DNA of 64,000 nt from JBBRHQ01 sp963781345 (GCA_963781345.1 CAWAFQ010000013.1:434001-498000); one strand, 5' to 3'. Shown: positions 42,335 to 53,339, numbered from the stretch's first letter. Notes: generated by a model from the letters alone, not told the origin. Numbers and translations: made by a program.

Positions 42335-43411
42335 TCAGGCGGCTGCCCGGAGCGTCAGGTACTCGGCCCGCAGGCGGAAGGTGCTCCGCATCTCCGCCGT
42401 GATCTCGTCGAGGAACTCGCGGCGGTAGACGTCGTCGGTGAGCATCGAGATCGCGAAGTAGAGGCCGGTCACGGCGGCGATTCCGCCGGAGACCCGCAGC
42501 AGCTCCTGGGTCAGGTGAAGTGAGCTGCCGCCGATCGTGATCGTCGCCAAGTCCTGGCCGTCGCTCCCGATCCAGGATTGGAGTATCTCGGCGTTGATGG
42601 TCAACATTCCGAAGACGACGAAGAAGATCCCGATGGCGAGGCTGACCAGCACCACCTGCAGCGCCTGGCTGACGAAGAGGACGAGGCCGACATTGACCCG
42701 TTGACGCGTGTTCAACGCGGGACCTCCCTGCACCGCGTCGTGCTCGATGCGACCGACCTCGCCAGGGAGGCGGGCGACCAGGAAGGCTGTGCCGAGGGCC
42801 AGCAGCAGCGCGACGAGGATGGCCGCGTTCAGCCCCGGGATGTCGTTAGAGATCTGCCAGACCTCGGTCGTCGGAAAGATCAGGATCGCGAACAGCAGCA
42901 GCAGCGGCACCGCCTTGCTCAGCAGCTCGAGCGAGCGGGCGATCTGGTCGAGCAGGCGGGCGGCGACCCAGCGCAGGATCGAGAGCAGTCCAAAGCCGAC
43001 GACCCCGAGGATCAGCCCCAGCAGGGCCAGGTTGGCCACCGCGGTGACGAGGGCGCTTCGCCACTGGCCACCGAAGATCAGCGGCAGCAGCGCCGGCAAC
43101 AGGACGAAGCCGGCCAGCTCGGCCAAGCCGACGGTGCGCGGAACCGAGCGGAAGGGGCGCCCCCGGGCACGGTTTGCGAGGCCGATCGCCGCCAGCAGGA
43201 TCGCCAGGGCTGCGAGAGCCGCGCCGATGTTGGCGGCGAGCGACCACTTCAGGTCGATCGCCCCGAGCACCTCCGCGAAGAAGACGAAGCCGAGCAGCGG
43301 AACGGCGCGGTTGAAGATGTCGGTCGCCGGCGAGTAGTCCTCGATGAAGAGCGGCAGCCCGGCACGCCGGAAACGGTGCTCGTAGTCGGCCAGATCCTGC
43401 ACGGGCCGCAT
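42335..43411 (-). CDS. Polytopic integral membrane protein, unknown function
   Basis: The 358-residue protein has a soluble N-terminus (YEHRFRRAGLPLFIED) and about eight hydrophobic helices, for example LLGFVFFAEVLGA, ILLAAIGLANRA, and LLLLFAILIFP. The soluble C-terminus is DDVYRREFLDEITAEMRS. It has no transporter signature that I recognise. It is divergent from the PAP2 gene with 37 bp between start codons and precedes the BtrH-like gene on the same strand. Confidence 0.65.
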   Translation of the reverse strand: MRPVQDLADYEHRFRRAGLPLFIEDYSPATDIFNRAVPLLGFVFFAEVLGAIDLKWSLAANIGAALAALAILLAAIGLANRARGRPFRSVPRTVGLAELAGFVLLPALLPLIFGGQWRSALVTAVANLALLGLILGVVGFGLLSILRWVAARLLDQIARSLELLSKAVPLLLLFAILIFPTTEVWQISNDIPGLNAAILVALLLALGTAFLVARLPGEVGRIEHDAVQGGPALNTRQRVNVGLVLFVSQALQVVLVSLAIGIFFVVFGMLTINAEILQSWIGSDGQDLATITIGGSSLHLTQELLRVSGGIAAVTGLYFAISMLTDDVYRREFLDEITAEMRSTFRLRAEYLTLRAAA

Positions 43412-43448
43412 TTCAAAGCGCGCGCCGGACGCCTATCCTGCCCCGCCC

Positions 43449-43967
43449 ATGGCGAACCCCGACACAGCCCTTCTGCGCTTGATGCGCACCCGCGGACACG
43501 CACCGGTGATCGAGCGCGCGGCGCAGGTGATCGCCGCCAGCGGCGAGTACGGGGCAATCTGGGCGGCGACCGGCCTTGCCGCCGCGGCCCTCGACCGCCC
43601 CCGCCGCCGCCAGTGGCTGAGCGCCGCCGCGCTCGCCCCGGCTGCGATCGGAGTCAACTTCGCCGTCAAGCTCGCCGTCCGCCGCCGCCGCCCGACCCTC
43701 GATGGACTGCCGCCGCTCGGCGGCGCCCCCAGCTCGCTCTCCTTCCCCTCGGCTCACGCGACCGCGTCGTTCGCGGCGGCGACGGCGATGTCGCGGATCG
43801 CGCCGCGGCGACGGCGCCTCCTCTACGCCTGCGCGACGACGATGGCGCTGACCCGTCCCTACCTCGGGATGCACTACCCCTCCGACGTGGTCGCCGGTGC
43901 CGCCCTCGGCACCGCGCTTGGCGCCTTCGCCCCTCTGCCGGAGCAAACAGAGGCCCCCGAGCGATGA
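43449..43967 (+). CDS. PAP2-family membrane phosphatase
   Basis: The 172-residue protein has all three PAP2 motifs: KLAVRRRRPT, FPSAHATASF and RPYLGMHYPSDVVAG. The His of PSAH and of MHYPSD are the catalytic pair. Members remove phosphate from lipid phosphates such as undecaprenyl pyrophosphate or phosphatidic acid; length suits a small lipid phosphatase. The GTPase gene follows 40 bases later. Confidence 0.85.
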   Translation: MANPDTALLRLMRTRGHAPVIERAAQVIAASGEYGAIWAATGLAAAALDRPRRRQWLSAAALAPAAIGVNFAVKLAVRRRRPTLDGLPPLGGAPSSLSFPSAHATASFAAATAMSRIAPRRRRLLYACATTMALTRPYLGMHYPSDVVAGAALGTALGAFAPLPEQTEAPER

Positions 43968-44007
43968 CCCCGCTCTTTGCTCTCCTCTCCCTGTCCCTCT
44001 CCTCGCG

Positions 44008-45081
44008 GTGAGGATCGCCATCGTCGGCCTGCCGAACGCCGGCAAGTCGACCCTCTTCAACGCTCTGACCAGCGGCGGCGCCCAGACCGGCGATTACCCG
44101 TTCACGACGATTGAGCCCAACGTCGCCGTGGCGGCGGTGCCCGACGAGCGCCTGGAGCGGATTGCCGAGACCGTCGGCAGCACGTCGCTGGTCCCGGCGA
44201 CGATTTCCTTTTACGACATCGCCGGCCTGGTCAAGGGAGCCTCGGAGGGCGAGGGGCTCGGCAACCAGTTCCTCGCCTCGATCCGCGAGACCGACGCGAT
44301 CTGCCACGTCGTCCGCTGCCACGGCCACAGCGGAGTTCCCCATCCCGATGGCAGCGTCGACCCTCTCCGCGACATCGAGACGATCGAGACCGAGCTGCTC
44401 CTCGCCGACTACGAGCAGACCGAGCGCCGGCTCGAGCGGGTGACGAAGCAGGCGCGCTCAGGGGAACCCGAGGCGATCGCGGAGCGAGACTGGCTCGAGG
44501 CGGTTCGCGACGCGCTCGCCAAGGGGCTTCCCGCGCGCTCGGTCCCGGTTCCGGAGGCCGCCCCGGAGGCCGCGAGGCGACTGCAGGCTCTGACGTCGAG
44601 GCCGATCCTCTACGTTGCCAACGTCGATGAAGGCAGCGCTGACGTGCCTGCGGTGGTCGCCTCCCACGCGGCCGAGGTTGGCGCCGGCGTGGTCGCGGTC
44701 AGCGCCAGGATCGAAGGGGAGCTCTCCGAGCTCGACCCCGCCGAGGCTGAGGAGATGCGCGACTCCTACGGGGTCGAGGGCTCGGGGCTGGAGCGCCTGG
44801 TCCGCGCCGCCTACGACCTCCTCGGCCTGATCACCTTCTTCACCGCGGGCGAGGACAACGAGGCCTGCGCCAGGCCGCTTCGCCACGGGGCCACCGCCTG
44901 GGAGGCGGCGGGCACGATCCACACCGAGATCCAGGACGCCTTCGTCAAGGCCGAGGTCGTCGGCTGGGAAGAGCTGATCGAGTGCGGCGGCTACGCCGCG
45001 GCGCGAGACCGTGGCCTGCTGCGGATCGAGGGCCGCGACTATGTCGTCGCCGACGGCGACGTGATCACGATCAAGGTCTGA
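44008..45081 (+). CDS. ychF: Redox-regulated ATPase YchF (Obg family)
   Basis: The 357-residue protein starts RIAIVGLPNAGKSTLFNAL (G1) and has DIAGLVKGASEGEGLGNQFL (G3), YVANVDEG (the NxxE form of G4 that favours ATP), and the C-terminal TGS-like domain ending DYVVADGDVITIKV. GTG 44008 directly precedes G1. YchF is a conserved ribosome-associated nucleotide hydrolase. Length matches the family. Confidence 0.95.
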   Translation: MRIAIVGLPNAGKSTLFNALTSGGAQTGDYPFTTIEPNVAVAAVPDERLERIAETVGSTSLVPATISFYDIAGLVKGASEGEGLGNQFLASIRETDAICHVVRCHGHSGVPHPDGSVDPLRDIETIETELLLADYEQTERRLERVTKQARSGEPEAIAERDWLEAVRDALAKGLPARSVPVPEAAPEAARRLQALTSRPILYVANVDEGSADVPAVVASHAAEVGAGVVAVSARIEGELSELDPAEAEEMRDSYGVEGSGLERLVRAAYDLLGLITFFTAGEDNEACARPLRHGATAWEAAGTIHTEIQDAFVKAEVVGWEELIECGGYAAARDRGLLRIEGRDYVVADGDVITIKV

Positions 45082-45148
45082 GGGCCGCGAGATCCGCCGT
45101 ATCTCGGCGCCCTCATCCTCCGACCAAAGCCCCGCCGCCCACCACCCC

Positions 45149-45198
45149 GACGTGGGACCTTTCAACCACCATATGGACGCTTCAAAGGTCCCACGTCG
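45149..45198. terminator. 15-bp inverted repeat after ychF
   Basis: CGACGTGGGACCTTT (45149-45163) pairs perfectly with AAAGGTCCCACGTCG (45184-45198) around a 20-base loop, 67 bases after the ychF stop. The long loop and lack of a T-tract make it either a terminator or a protein-binding/mobile palindrome. The rest of 45082-45259 shows nothing else. Confidence 0.55.
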
Positions 45199-45259
45199 AT
45201 TGGGGGGTGACGGGAGGCGCGCGAGGCGATACGACTTTGAATCGCAATAGAGTCGCGGC

Positions 45260-46288
45260 ATGGACGACGGTGCGCGCTTCCCGCGGGTTCCGGCCAAGGC
45301 CGGCCACTACGAGAGCTTCTACATCAAGGCCTGCCGGCCCGGAGGCGGGCAGGGCATCTGGATCCGCCACACCGTTCACAAGCGCCCCGGGGCGGAGCCG
45401 AATGCGTCGGTGTGGTTCGTCCTCTTCGACTCCGAGGCCGAGGGTCCCCGGGCGACCAAGGTCACGGTTCCCACCGCCGGGCTCTCGGTGCCCCCCGGAT
45501 CCTGGATCCGCGTCGCCGACGCCGAGATCGGGCCCGGCTACGCCCGCGGCGACGTCTCCACCGGGGCGCTGACGGCGGTCTGGGACCTCTCCTTCTCCGG
45601 CGAGGCCGAGCCATGCCGCTATCTCCCGGCCGAGTGGCTCTACGAGGCGCCGGTACCGAGGACGAAGTTCGTCGCCCCCTATCCCGACGCCCGCTTCACG
45701 GGCGCGTTCGACGTCGACGGGACCACCATCGACCTGCTCGGGTGGCCGGGGATGATCGGCCACAACTGGGGCAGCGAGCACGCCGAGCGATGGGTCTGGC
45801 TCGAGGGGACGGGTTTCGAGGGCGAGCCGGAGACCTTCTTCGACGCCGGCGCCGCCCGGGTCGCGCTGGGCCGCTGGAACACGCGCTGGATCCCCGCCGG
45901 GATGCTCGCCGTCGATGGCGAGCGCCACCGGCTCGGGGGTCTCGACCAGATCCGCAACTCGCGTATAAACGAGCGGCCAACCTCGTGCGACTTCAGGCTC
46001 AGCGGCCGCGACGTCGTCGTCGAGGGCCGTGTCTCGGCGCCGCAGAAGGACTTCGTCGGCTGGATATATGCAGACCCAAAGCCGTCCCCGGACGCGGAGC
46101 CGAGCAGACGGCGCGGTGATTCCGACGAGCACAACACCGTCAACTGCTCGATCGCCGACCTCGAGCTGACGGTCAGTCGCAAGGGGCGGCCCGAGCGCCA
46201 CCTTGCCCTGTCCCGCGGCGCCGCCTACGAGTTCGGCATGCGCGAGACCGACCACGGCATCCCGCTCCAGCCCTACCCCGACGGCTGA
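45260..46288 (+). CDS. AttH/CrtC-like lipocalin-fold protein
   Basis: The 342-residue soluble protein has tryptophan-rich beta segments, notably IGHNWGSEHAERWVWLEG. That matches the conserved core of AttH/CrtC (carotenoid 1,2-hydratase-like) and tocopherol-cyclase-like double-lipocalin proteins. GHYESFYIKA at the N-terminus is also typical. These folds bind hydrophobic ligands; no carotenoid genes are nearby, so enzymatic activity is uncertain. Confidence 0.65.
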   Translation: MDDGARFPRVPAKAGHYESFYIKACRPGGGQGIWIRHTVHKRPGAEPNASVWFVLFDSEAEGPRATKVTVPTAGLSVPPGSWIRVADAEIGPGYARGDVSTGALTAVWDLSFSGEAEPCRYLPAEWLYEAPVPRTKFVAPYPDARFTGAFDVDGTTIDLLGWPGMIGHNWGSEHAERWVWLEGTGFEGEPETFFDAGAARVALGRWNTRWIPAGMLAVDGERHRLGGLDQIRNSRINERPTSCDFRLSGRDVVVEGRVSAPQKDFVGWIYADPKPSPDAEPSRRRGDSDEHNTVNCSIADLELTVSRKGRPERHLALSRGAAYEFGMRETDHGIPLQPYPDG

Positions 46289-46405
46289 TGCGCCCTCGGC
46301 GAGACTTACCTTTCCTCTCATAGTCAGACGAAACGTCAGTCTCGGCAGTGGCGCTCGGCAGTTCGTCTAGGCTGGCGGCAGCCGAAAGCGAAAGGAGGAC
46401 GAGGG

Positions 46406-47851
46406 ATGGCGACGGAGACGATCGAGGTGACCGACCACAAGCTTCTGGTCGCCGGTGAGTGGGCGGAGACCGGGGTGTGGGACGAGGTCGCGAGCCCCTA
46501 CGACGGGACCGTCGTCGGGCGGGTCGCGCAGGGTGATGGCGCCCTCATCGAACGCGCCGCGTCCGCCGCCGACGAGGCCTTCAGCGCCGGTGGCTTCCCC
46601 CAGCACGAGCGCGCCGCCGTCCTCGACCGCGCCGCCGGGATCGTCGCCGAGCGCGTCGAGGAGCTGGCTCTGGTGATCGCCGCCGAGGCGGGCAAGCCGC
46701 TGAAGACCGCTACGGTCGAGGCGGGCCGATGCGCCGGGACCCTCGCCTTCTCCTCGGTCGAGGCGCGCAAGCTGACCGGCGGGACCGTGCCGATGGAGGC
46801 CTCGGCGGCCGGCGCAGGCAAGCTCGGGGTGATGATGCGCGTCCCCTACGGCGTCGTCGGCGCGATCAGCCCCTTCAACTTCCCCCTCAACCTGGTCGCC
46901 CACAAGCTGGGGCCGGCGATCGCCGCCGGAAACGCGGTCGTGCTGAAGCCCGCCGGGCAGACGCCGATGTCGGCACTGAAGCTGGCCGAGATCCTGGTCG
47001 AGGCGGGGCTGCCCGAGGGCTGGCTCAGCGTCATCCCCGGCCCGGGGGCGGAGGTCGGCAACGCGATCGTTGAGAGCGAGCACACCCGCGCGATCACCTT
47101 CACCGGCTCGGCCCCGGTCGGCTGGGGCATCCGCAGCAAGGTCCCGCACAAGAAGGTCAACCTCGAGCTCGGATCAAACGCGCCGCTGATCGTCAACTCC
47201 GACGGCGACTGGGAGACCGCCGCCGACAAGGCACAGATCCACGCCTTCTCCCACGCCGGCCAGAGCTGCATCTCGGTCCAGCGGATCCTCCTGCATGAGG
47301 AGATTGCCGACGCCTTCACTGAGCGCTTCATCGCCAACGTCGCCAAGCTCAAGGTGGGTGACCCGCTCGACACCAACACCGACGTCGGCCCGCTGATCTC
47401 CCCCGGGGACCGCGACCGGGTCAAGGAGTGGGTCGACGAAGCCGCCGCGGCCGGCGCCGAGGTCCTCACCGGCGGCGAGCTGGTCGATGAGGGCCGCTGC
47501 CTGGCGCCGACCGTGATCGCCAATCCGCCGCGCGAGGCGAAGGTCTGGTGCGAGGAGATCTTCGGCCCGGTGGCGACGATCGACCGCTTCACCGACTTCG
47601 GCGAGGCCCTGGCGATGGCCAACGACTCGAAGTTCGGCCTCCAGGCGGGCGTCTTCACCCGCGACCTCGGCCGCGGCCTCGAGGCCGCGGCGACGCTCGA
47701 GTTCGGCGGCGTCCTCATCAACGAGGTGCCGACGTTCCGCGCCGATCAGCAGCCCTACGGCGGCGTCAAGGACTCCGGAAACACCCGCGAGGGCCCCGCT
47801 TACGCCGTCTACGAGCTGACCGAGGAGCGCTTCGTCACGCTGCAGGGTTGA
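46406..47851 (+). CDS. NAD(P)-dependent aldehyde dehydrogenase
   Basis: The 481-residue enzyme has ISPFNFPLNLVAHK, FTGSAPVGWGI, the general-base Glu in LELGSNAPLIV, and the nucleophile Cys in HAGQSCISVQRI. EIFGPVATI and the C-terminal GGVKDSG complete it. A strong SD (AAGGAGG) precedes the ATG. The class is aldehyde dehydrogenase of the succinate-semialdehyde/lactaldehyde/GapN-like group; specificity is unresolved. It could oxidise the aldehyde made by the decarboxylase at 51740, though it is not adjacent. Confidence 0.9.
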   Translation: MATETIEVTDHKLLVAGEWAETGVWDEVASPYDGTVVGRVAQGDGALIERAASAADEAFSAGGFPQHERAAVLDRAAGIVAERVEELALVIAAEAGKPLKTATVEAGRCAGTLAFSSVEARKLTGGTVPMEASAAGAGKLGVMMRVPYGVVGAISPFNFPLNLVAHKLGPAIAAGNAVVLKPAGQTPMSALKLAEILVEAGLPEGWLSVIPGPGAEVGNAIVESEHTRAITFTGSAPVGWGIRSKVPHKKVNLELGSNAPLIVNSDGDWETAADKAQIHAFSHAGQSCISVQRILLHEEIADAFTERFIANVAKLKVGDPLDTNTDVGPLISPGDRDRVKEWVDEAAAAGAEVLTGGELVDEGRCLAPTVIANPPREAKVWCEEIFGPVATIDRFTDFGEALAMANDSKFGLQAGVFTRDLGRGLEAAATLEFGGVLINEVPTFRADQQPYGGVKDSGNTREGPAYAVYELTEERFVTLQG

Positions 47852-47880
47852 GGCCGCCCGGAAGGAGTGGCCCGGTGCCG

Positions 47881-49194
<1,314 letters not shown>

Positions 49195-49290
49195 TGCACA
49201 CCTTCCGTCGCGTTGGTGGATTCGCGACTGAGGTTATCCGGCCCGGTGCAAGCTGGACGACGAGCCAAGACTCCGTTACCCTCGCAAGTG

Positions 49291-50445
49291 GTGCGGGGAT
49301 GGGGAAAGATCGACTTCGGGCTCGTCGCGACCGTCGGGCTCGCGGCGCTCGCGGCGCTCGCGGCGGTTGTGCCCGCGGTCGCTGCGGCCAGGCCCGGCGA
49401 CATCTACGTCGCCGATAACGACGGCCGGGTTCTCAGGGTAAAGCGCGAGACCGGCGCGGTCTCGATCGTGGCCTCCGGTGCTCCGCTGGTCAATCCCTCC
49501 GGAATCGCCTTCGATCCCTTGACCGGGAAGCTGCTGGTCAGCGATGAGGGCGCCGACAGCATCTTCCTGGTCAACCGCAAGACCGGCGCGGTCAGCCCGG
49601 CGGCCCCGGCGGGCACCCCGATCGACTACCCGTTCGGCATCGCCCGCGGCGCCGGTGGCAAGATCGTCTTCGCCGACGCCAATGCGGGCACCGGCCTCGG
49701 GGGGGCTCTCCTGCGCATCAGCGGGGGCAGCGCCACGGTGATCGACAGCGGGGCGCCCTTCGGCGACGATACCTACGGCCTTGCGCTGGCCCCGAGTGGT
49801 CGTGCCCTGATGGCCGACGACACCGCCGGCGTGCTGAGTCGCACCGCGGAGGGCGTCACTTCGGTCTTCGCCAGCGACCCTCCCCTGGCAGATGCCACCG
49901 GGCTCGCTCGGGCTCCCGACGGGACGCTCTACGTCGCCGATTACGGGTTTGGCGGCATCATCCGGATCAAGCCGAATGGCGATGTCCTCGCATTCACCGC
50001 CCCGGGTGCGATCGGCGAGCCCTATGACGCTGACCTGCTGCCGAGCGGCGACCTCGCCGTCCCCGACGCCGCTTCGGCCACCGGAGCGGTCTACCGGGTA
50101 GATCATCTAAACGGAAATGTCTCGCCGATCACCGCCACCGGGATCGGCGACGCCTACGGCGTCGCGGTCGAGCCGACGCTGTGCGGTGGGCGCTTTGCGA
50201 CGCTCAGCGGAACCAACGCCGCCGACTCGTTCTCGGGCTCGAGGTTCGGGGACCGGATCGCCGGCCTCAAGGGCGGGGACGGGCTCGCCGGTCTCAGGGG
50301 GGCCGACACCCTGTGCGGGGCACAGGGTGGTGACACGCTCCGTGGCGGCAAGGGGCGGGACCGCCTGATCGGAGGACCCGGCCACGACGTCTGCGTCGGC
50401 GGCCCGGGACGAGACCGCTTCAGCGGCTGCGAGGTCCGGCGCTAG
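49291..50445 (+). CDS. Secreted NHL-propeller protein with RTX-like C-terminus
   Basis: The 384-residue protein has a signal peptide (LAALAALAAVVPAVAAARPG) and NHL/SMP-30-like propeller repeats (about 40-295; GDIYVADNDGRVLRV, TLYVADYGFGGIIRIKPNG). A C-terminal calcium-binding nonapeptide run follows (about 315-375; GGKGRDRLIGGPGHD). Four Cys occur in the tail. It is probably a surface or extracellular binding protein. Start is GTG 49291, or GTG 49288. It parallels the RTX protein at 12888. Confidence 0.75.
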   Translation: MRGWGKIDFGLVATVGLAALAALAAVVPAVAAARPGDIYVADNDGRVLRVKRETGAVSIVASGAPLVNPSGIAFDPLTGKLLVSDEGADSIFLVNRKTGAVSPAAPAGTPIDYPFGIARGAGGKIVFADANAGTGLGGALLRISGGSATVIDSGAPFGDDTYGLALAPSGRALMADDTAGVLSRTAEGVTSVFASDPPLADATGLARAPDGTLYVADYGFGGIIRIKPNGDVLAFTAPGAIGEPYDADLLPSGDLAVPDAASATGAVYRVDHLNGNVSPITATGIGDAYGVAVEPTLCGGRFATLSGTNAADSFSGSRFGDRIAGLKGGDGLAGLRGADTLCGAQGGDTLRGGKGRDRLIGGPGHDVCVGGPGRDRFSGCEVRR

Positions 50446-50913
50446 CTAGCCGCCGGCGCGGCCGGCGGAGACTCCGCGGTCGTAGGCGGCGCTGACGCCG
50501 GGGGGCAGGCCCTCTCCGCCGAGGCTGAAACCGGCCGCGGCCTCGAGGCGGCCGACCAGATTGGCGTGGATCCCGCTCGTGTCCTCGGCGCCGCTTTGGG
50601 CGGCGCCGATCAGGTAGCCGAGCCGGACCGCGGCGTCCGCTCCTCCGGGCCCGCGGGCCTCGGCGTTGAGCCTGGTCGCGGTGGTCACGAGCGCAGCCCC
50701 GACTGTCGTCAGCTCCCCGGCACTCTGGTTCTTGGTCAGGCAGGAACTGATCGGCGTGTTCCCGGCCAGGACGACGGCGCCGGGGGCGCTCCGCAGCGCG
50801 CGGGCGTAGGCGTCCGGGCCCGCGAGGCACGCGGCGGGGGCCACCTCGTCGCTCGACCCGCAGCCCGCGGCCGCGAGGGCGATGACCGTCAGCAGGGCGG
50901 CTATGCAGCGCAT
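50446..50913 (-). CDS. Putative lipoprotein, unknown function
   Basis: The 155-residue protein has a lipobox ending AAAGCGSS (Cys18) and a helical domain (AAVRLGYLIGAAQ). Two Cys in AACLAG and SSCLTK probably form a disulfide. It is not recognised. Its stop codon abuts the stop of the NHL/RTX gene on the other strand. Confidence 0.65.
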   Translation of the reverse strand: MRCIAALLTVIALAAAGCGSSDEVAPAACLAGPDAYARALRSAPGAVVLAGNTPISSCLTKNQSAGELTTVGAALVTTATRLNAEARGPGGADAAVRLGYLIGAAQSGAEDTSGIHANLVGRLEAAAGFSLGGEGLPPGVSAAYDRGVSAGRAGG

Positions 50914-50957
50914 CGCCCGATACTAGGCGCCCCTGCCCTCCGGCCTCCTGCCTCGGG

Positions 50958-51653
50958 TCAGTCTCCGGGGCCGATGCCGCCGGAGGCGGGGGGCGGGGAC
51001 CTGCGGGTGGAGGGGCTCAATCCCCCGGTCGGGCCGTGCCCGCCGGTGGTGCCCCCGCCGCCGGACGGTCCGCCGGTGGACCCGCCGTTCCCGGAGGTGC
51101 TGTCGCCGAAAACCTGGACCCAGGCGGCAAGCACGAATGGCTTTGCCTCTGCGTGGTTCCAGGAGAGGTGCAGGTGGTTGCCGCAGCCGTGCCCGGAGTC
51201 GCCGTCGTAGCCGACCCAGCGGAATGGGGCCCGGGGGCGGTTCTGGCTCGGCTCGGCCCACCTGGCGAGGCGCGTGATCCCCTTCCAGTGAGAGTCGCAG
51301 CGCGCGCTCCAGGTGCGTGGACCGATGTCGACCGCGAGGCCGTTCTTGTGGTCGGAGTTGGAGACGTGGCAGGAGGGGCAGCCGACCGTCTCGCGGGGAT
51401 TGCTCGGCAGCGGACCGGCGTAGCCCTCGCTGACATAGATTCCGAAGTTGGCCGCGAGGTACCTCAGGTTCGGTATCAGGCGGCGATCGATCATCGCGCC
51501 CGCCTGATGGGGAACCGAGGCGGGGATCGGGACGATCTTCCCCGCCGCGCTGAGGGTCCTGACCTCGGCCGGTCCGCCACTCGCCCCTGGCGCGAGCAGG
51601 AGGCCGGCCGCCAGCACCACACAGATTCCCGTCGCGGTTGCCCTCCCTCTCAT
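50958..51653 (-). CDS. Secreted M15-like (DD-peptidase/hedgehog-fold) cell-wall hydrolase
   Basis: The 231-residue protein has a signal peptide (CVVLAAGLLLAPGASG) and NSDHKNGLAVDIG, matching the SxHxxGxAxD zinc motif of M15 D,D-carboxypeptidases. CGNHLHLSWNH provides the final zinc His. Family members cut peptidoglycan peptides. The second-shell Glu normally just before the last His could not be placed, so activity is not certain. The tail is Gly/Ser/Thr/Pro-rich. Confidence 0.72.
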   Translation of the reverse strand: MRGRATATGICVVLAAGLLLAPGASGGPAEVRTLSAAGKIVPIPASVPHQAGAMIDRRLIPNLRYLAANFGIYVSEGYAGPLPSNPRETVGCPSCHVSNSDHKNGLAVDIGPRTWSARCDSHWKGITRLARWAEPSQNRPRAPFRWVGYDGDSGHGCGNHLHLSWNHAEAKPFVLAAWVQVFGDSTSGNGGSTGGPSGGGGTTGGHGPTGGLSPSTRRSPPPASGGIGPGD

Positions 51654-51739
51654 CAGTCATAGATCGGTGGGCCGCGCCGGCTTCCCCAAGAGCGGGCGCG
51701 ATCTTGCCCCTCCTCGGTGGCTCCCATAGGGTGCCCGTG

Positions 51740-53338
51740 ATGCCGACGGTCCGCGAAGCCGCCTTCGACCTCTTCCGCGAGCACGGGATGACGACGATCT
51801 TCGGCAACCCCGGATCGACTGAGCTGCCGATGCTGGCCGACTTCCCCGAGGACTTCCGCTACGTCCTCGGGCTCCAGGAGGCGGTCGTCGTCGGCATGGC
51901 CGACGGCTACGCGCAGGCCAGCGGCCGGCCCGCCCACGTAAACCTGCACACGGCCCCCGGCGTCGGCAACGCGATGGGGGCGATATTCAACGCCCAGGCG
52001 AACCACTCGCCGCTGCTGGTGACCGCCGGGCAGCAGGTGCGCGCCCAGGTGACGATGCAGGCCAACCTGACGAACCGCGACGCGACCCGGATGCCGCACC
52101 CGCTGGTCAAGTGGTCGTTCGAGCCGCCGCGGGCCGAGGACGTTCCGCTGGCGCTCGGACACGGGATCCACCTCGCCTCGCTCCCTCCACGGGGCCCCGT
52201 CTTCATCTCGCTGCCGATGGACGACTGGGGGGTGGATGCGCCACCGACGGAGGCGGCCCACGTGACCGCACGCTCGGTCGACGGCCGCGCCGTTGCCGGC
52301 GCGGGGTGGGTCGCGGCGCTGGCCGATCGTCTCAATGCGGCATCGGACCCCGTCCTCGTCGCAGGTCCCGACATCGACGCGAGCGGCGGCTGGGACGCCG
52401 CGATCGCCCTCGCCGAGCGCCAGCGGCTGCCGGTCTGGGCGTCGCCGGCGCCGGGGGGCGGGCGGATCGGCTTCCCGGAGGGCCACCCCAACTTCCGTGG
52501 CGTCCTGCCACCGGCGATCGGCCCGCTCGGGCAGACGCTCGAGGGGTATGACCTCGTCCTGGTCGCCGGCAGCTCGGTCTTTCCCTACTACCCCTACATC
52601 CCCGGCCCGCTGCTGCCGGAGGGCACCGAGCTGATCGCGATCACCAGCGACCCCGACGAGGCCGCGAGGGCGCCGATGGGCGATGCGATCGTCGCCGACG
52701 TCGGCCTCACGCTGGCGGCGCTGGCCGAAGCGGTGCCGGAGTCCGACCGCGCCACCCCGGAGCCCCTGCCGCCGCCCGAGGAGGTCGAGGAGACCGACCC
52801 GCTCAACCCCTCGACCGTCCACAGCGTCCTCGCCGGCGTCTTCCCCGAGGACGGGATCGTCGTCCTCGAGTCACCCTCCTCGACGCTCGCCCTGCGCAAC
52901 CAGCTGCGGATCTCGACTCCGGGCAGCTACTACTTCGGCGCCGGGGGCGGGCTCGGCTTCGGCCTCGCCGCCTCGATCGGGGTGCAGATGGCCGAGCCCG
53001 ACCGCAGGGTCGTCTGCGTCCTCGGAGAGGGCTCGGCCCAGTACGCGATCACTGCGCTCTGGAGCGCCGCCGCCTACCGGGTTCCGGTGACCTTCCTCGT
53101 CCTGCGAAACGAGGAGTACGCGATCCTCAAGTGGTTCTCTGCGCTCGAGGCCGTCGAGGGCGCTCCCGGCCTCGACCTGCCGGGGCTCGACTGTGCCGCA
53201 GTCGCCGAGGCCTACGGGGTCAGATCCCACCGCGCTGCGACGCGCGACGAGCTTCACGGCGCGCTTTCCGCTGCGCTCGCCTCCGACGCTCCTGAGCTGG
53301 TCGAGGTCCCGGTCTCGCCGGGCATGGCGCTGGCCTGA
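51740..53338 (+). CDS. mdlC: Thiamine-pyrophosphate enzyme, benzoylformate decarboxylase-like
   Basis: The 532-residue protein keeps the benzoylformate-decarboxylase active-site positions: Ser25 in GNPGSTE, Glu46 in GLQEAVV, His69 in NLHTAPGVGNAMG, and a His in GHPNFRGVLP equivalent to His281. The ThDP/Mg loop is GEGSAQYAITALWSAA with NEEYAILK. It should decarboxylate an aryl or alkyl 2-keto acid to an aldehyde. It is coupled by one base to the next gene, an FAD/Fe-S 2-hydroxyacid dehydrogenase that could supply the keto acid. Confidence 0.87.
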   Translation: MPTVREAAFDLFREHGMTTIFGNPGSTELPMLADFPEDFRYVLGLQEAVVVGMADGYAQASGRPAHVNLHTAPGVGNAMGAIFNAQANHSPLLVTAGQQVRAQVTMQANLTNRDATRMPHPLVKWSFEPPRAEDVPLALGHGIHLASLPPRGPVFISLPMDDWGVDAPPTEAAHVTARSVDGRAVAGAGWVAALADRLNAASDPVLVAGPDIDASGGWDAAIALAERQRLPVWASPAPGGGRIGFPEGHPNFRGVLPPAIGPLGQTLEGYDLVLVAGSSVFPYYPYIPGPLLPEGTELIAITSDPDEAARAPMGDAIVADVGLTLAALAEAVPESDRATPEPLPPPEEVEETDPLNPSTVHSVLAGVFPEDGIVVLESPSSTLALRNQLRISTPGSYYFGAGGGLGFGLAASIGVQMAEPDRRVVCVLGEGSAQYAITALWSAAAYRVPVTFLVLRNEEYAILKWFSALEAVEGAPGLDLPGLDCAAVAEAYGVRSHRAATRDELHGALSAALASDAPELVEVPVSPGMALA

Positions 53339-53339
53339 G

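Noticed and set aside
45105..45240. Small ORFs around the ychF inverted repeat
   Set aside because: They only read through the palindrome and have no SD or conserved sequence.
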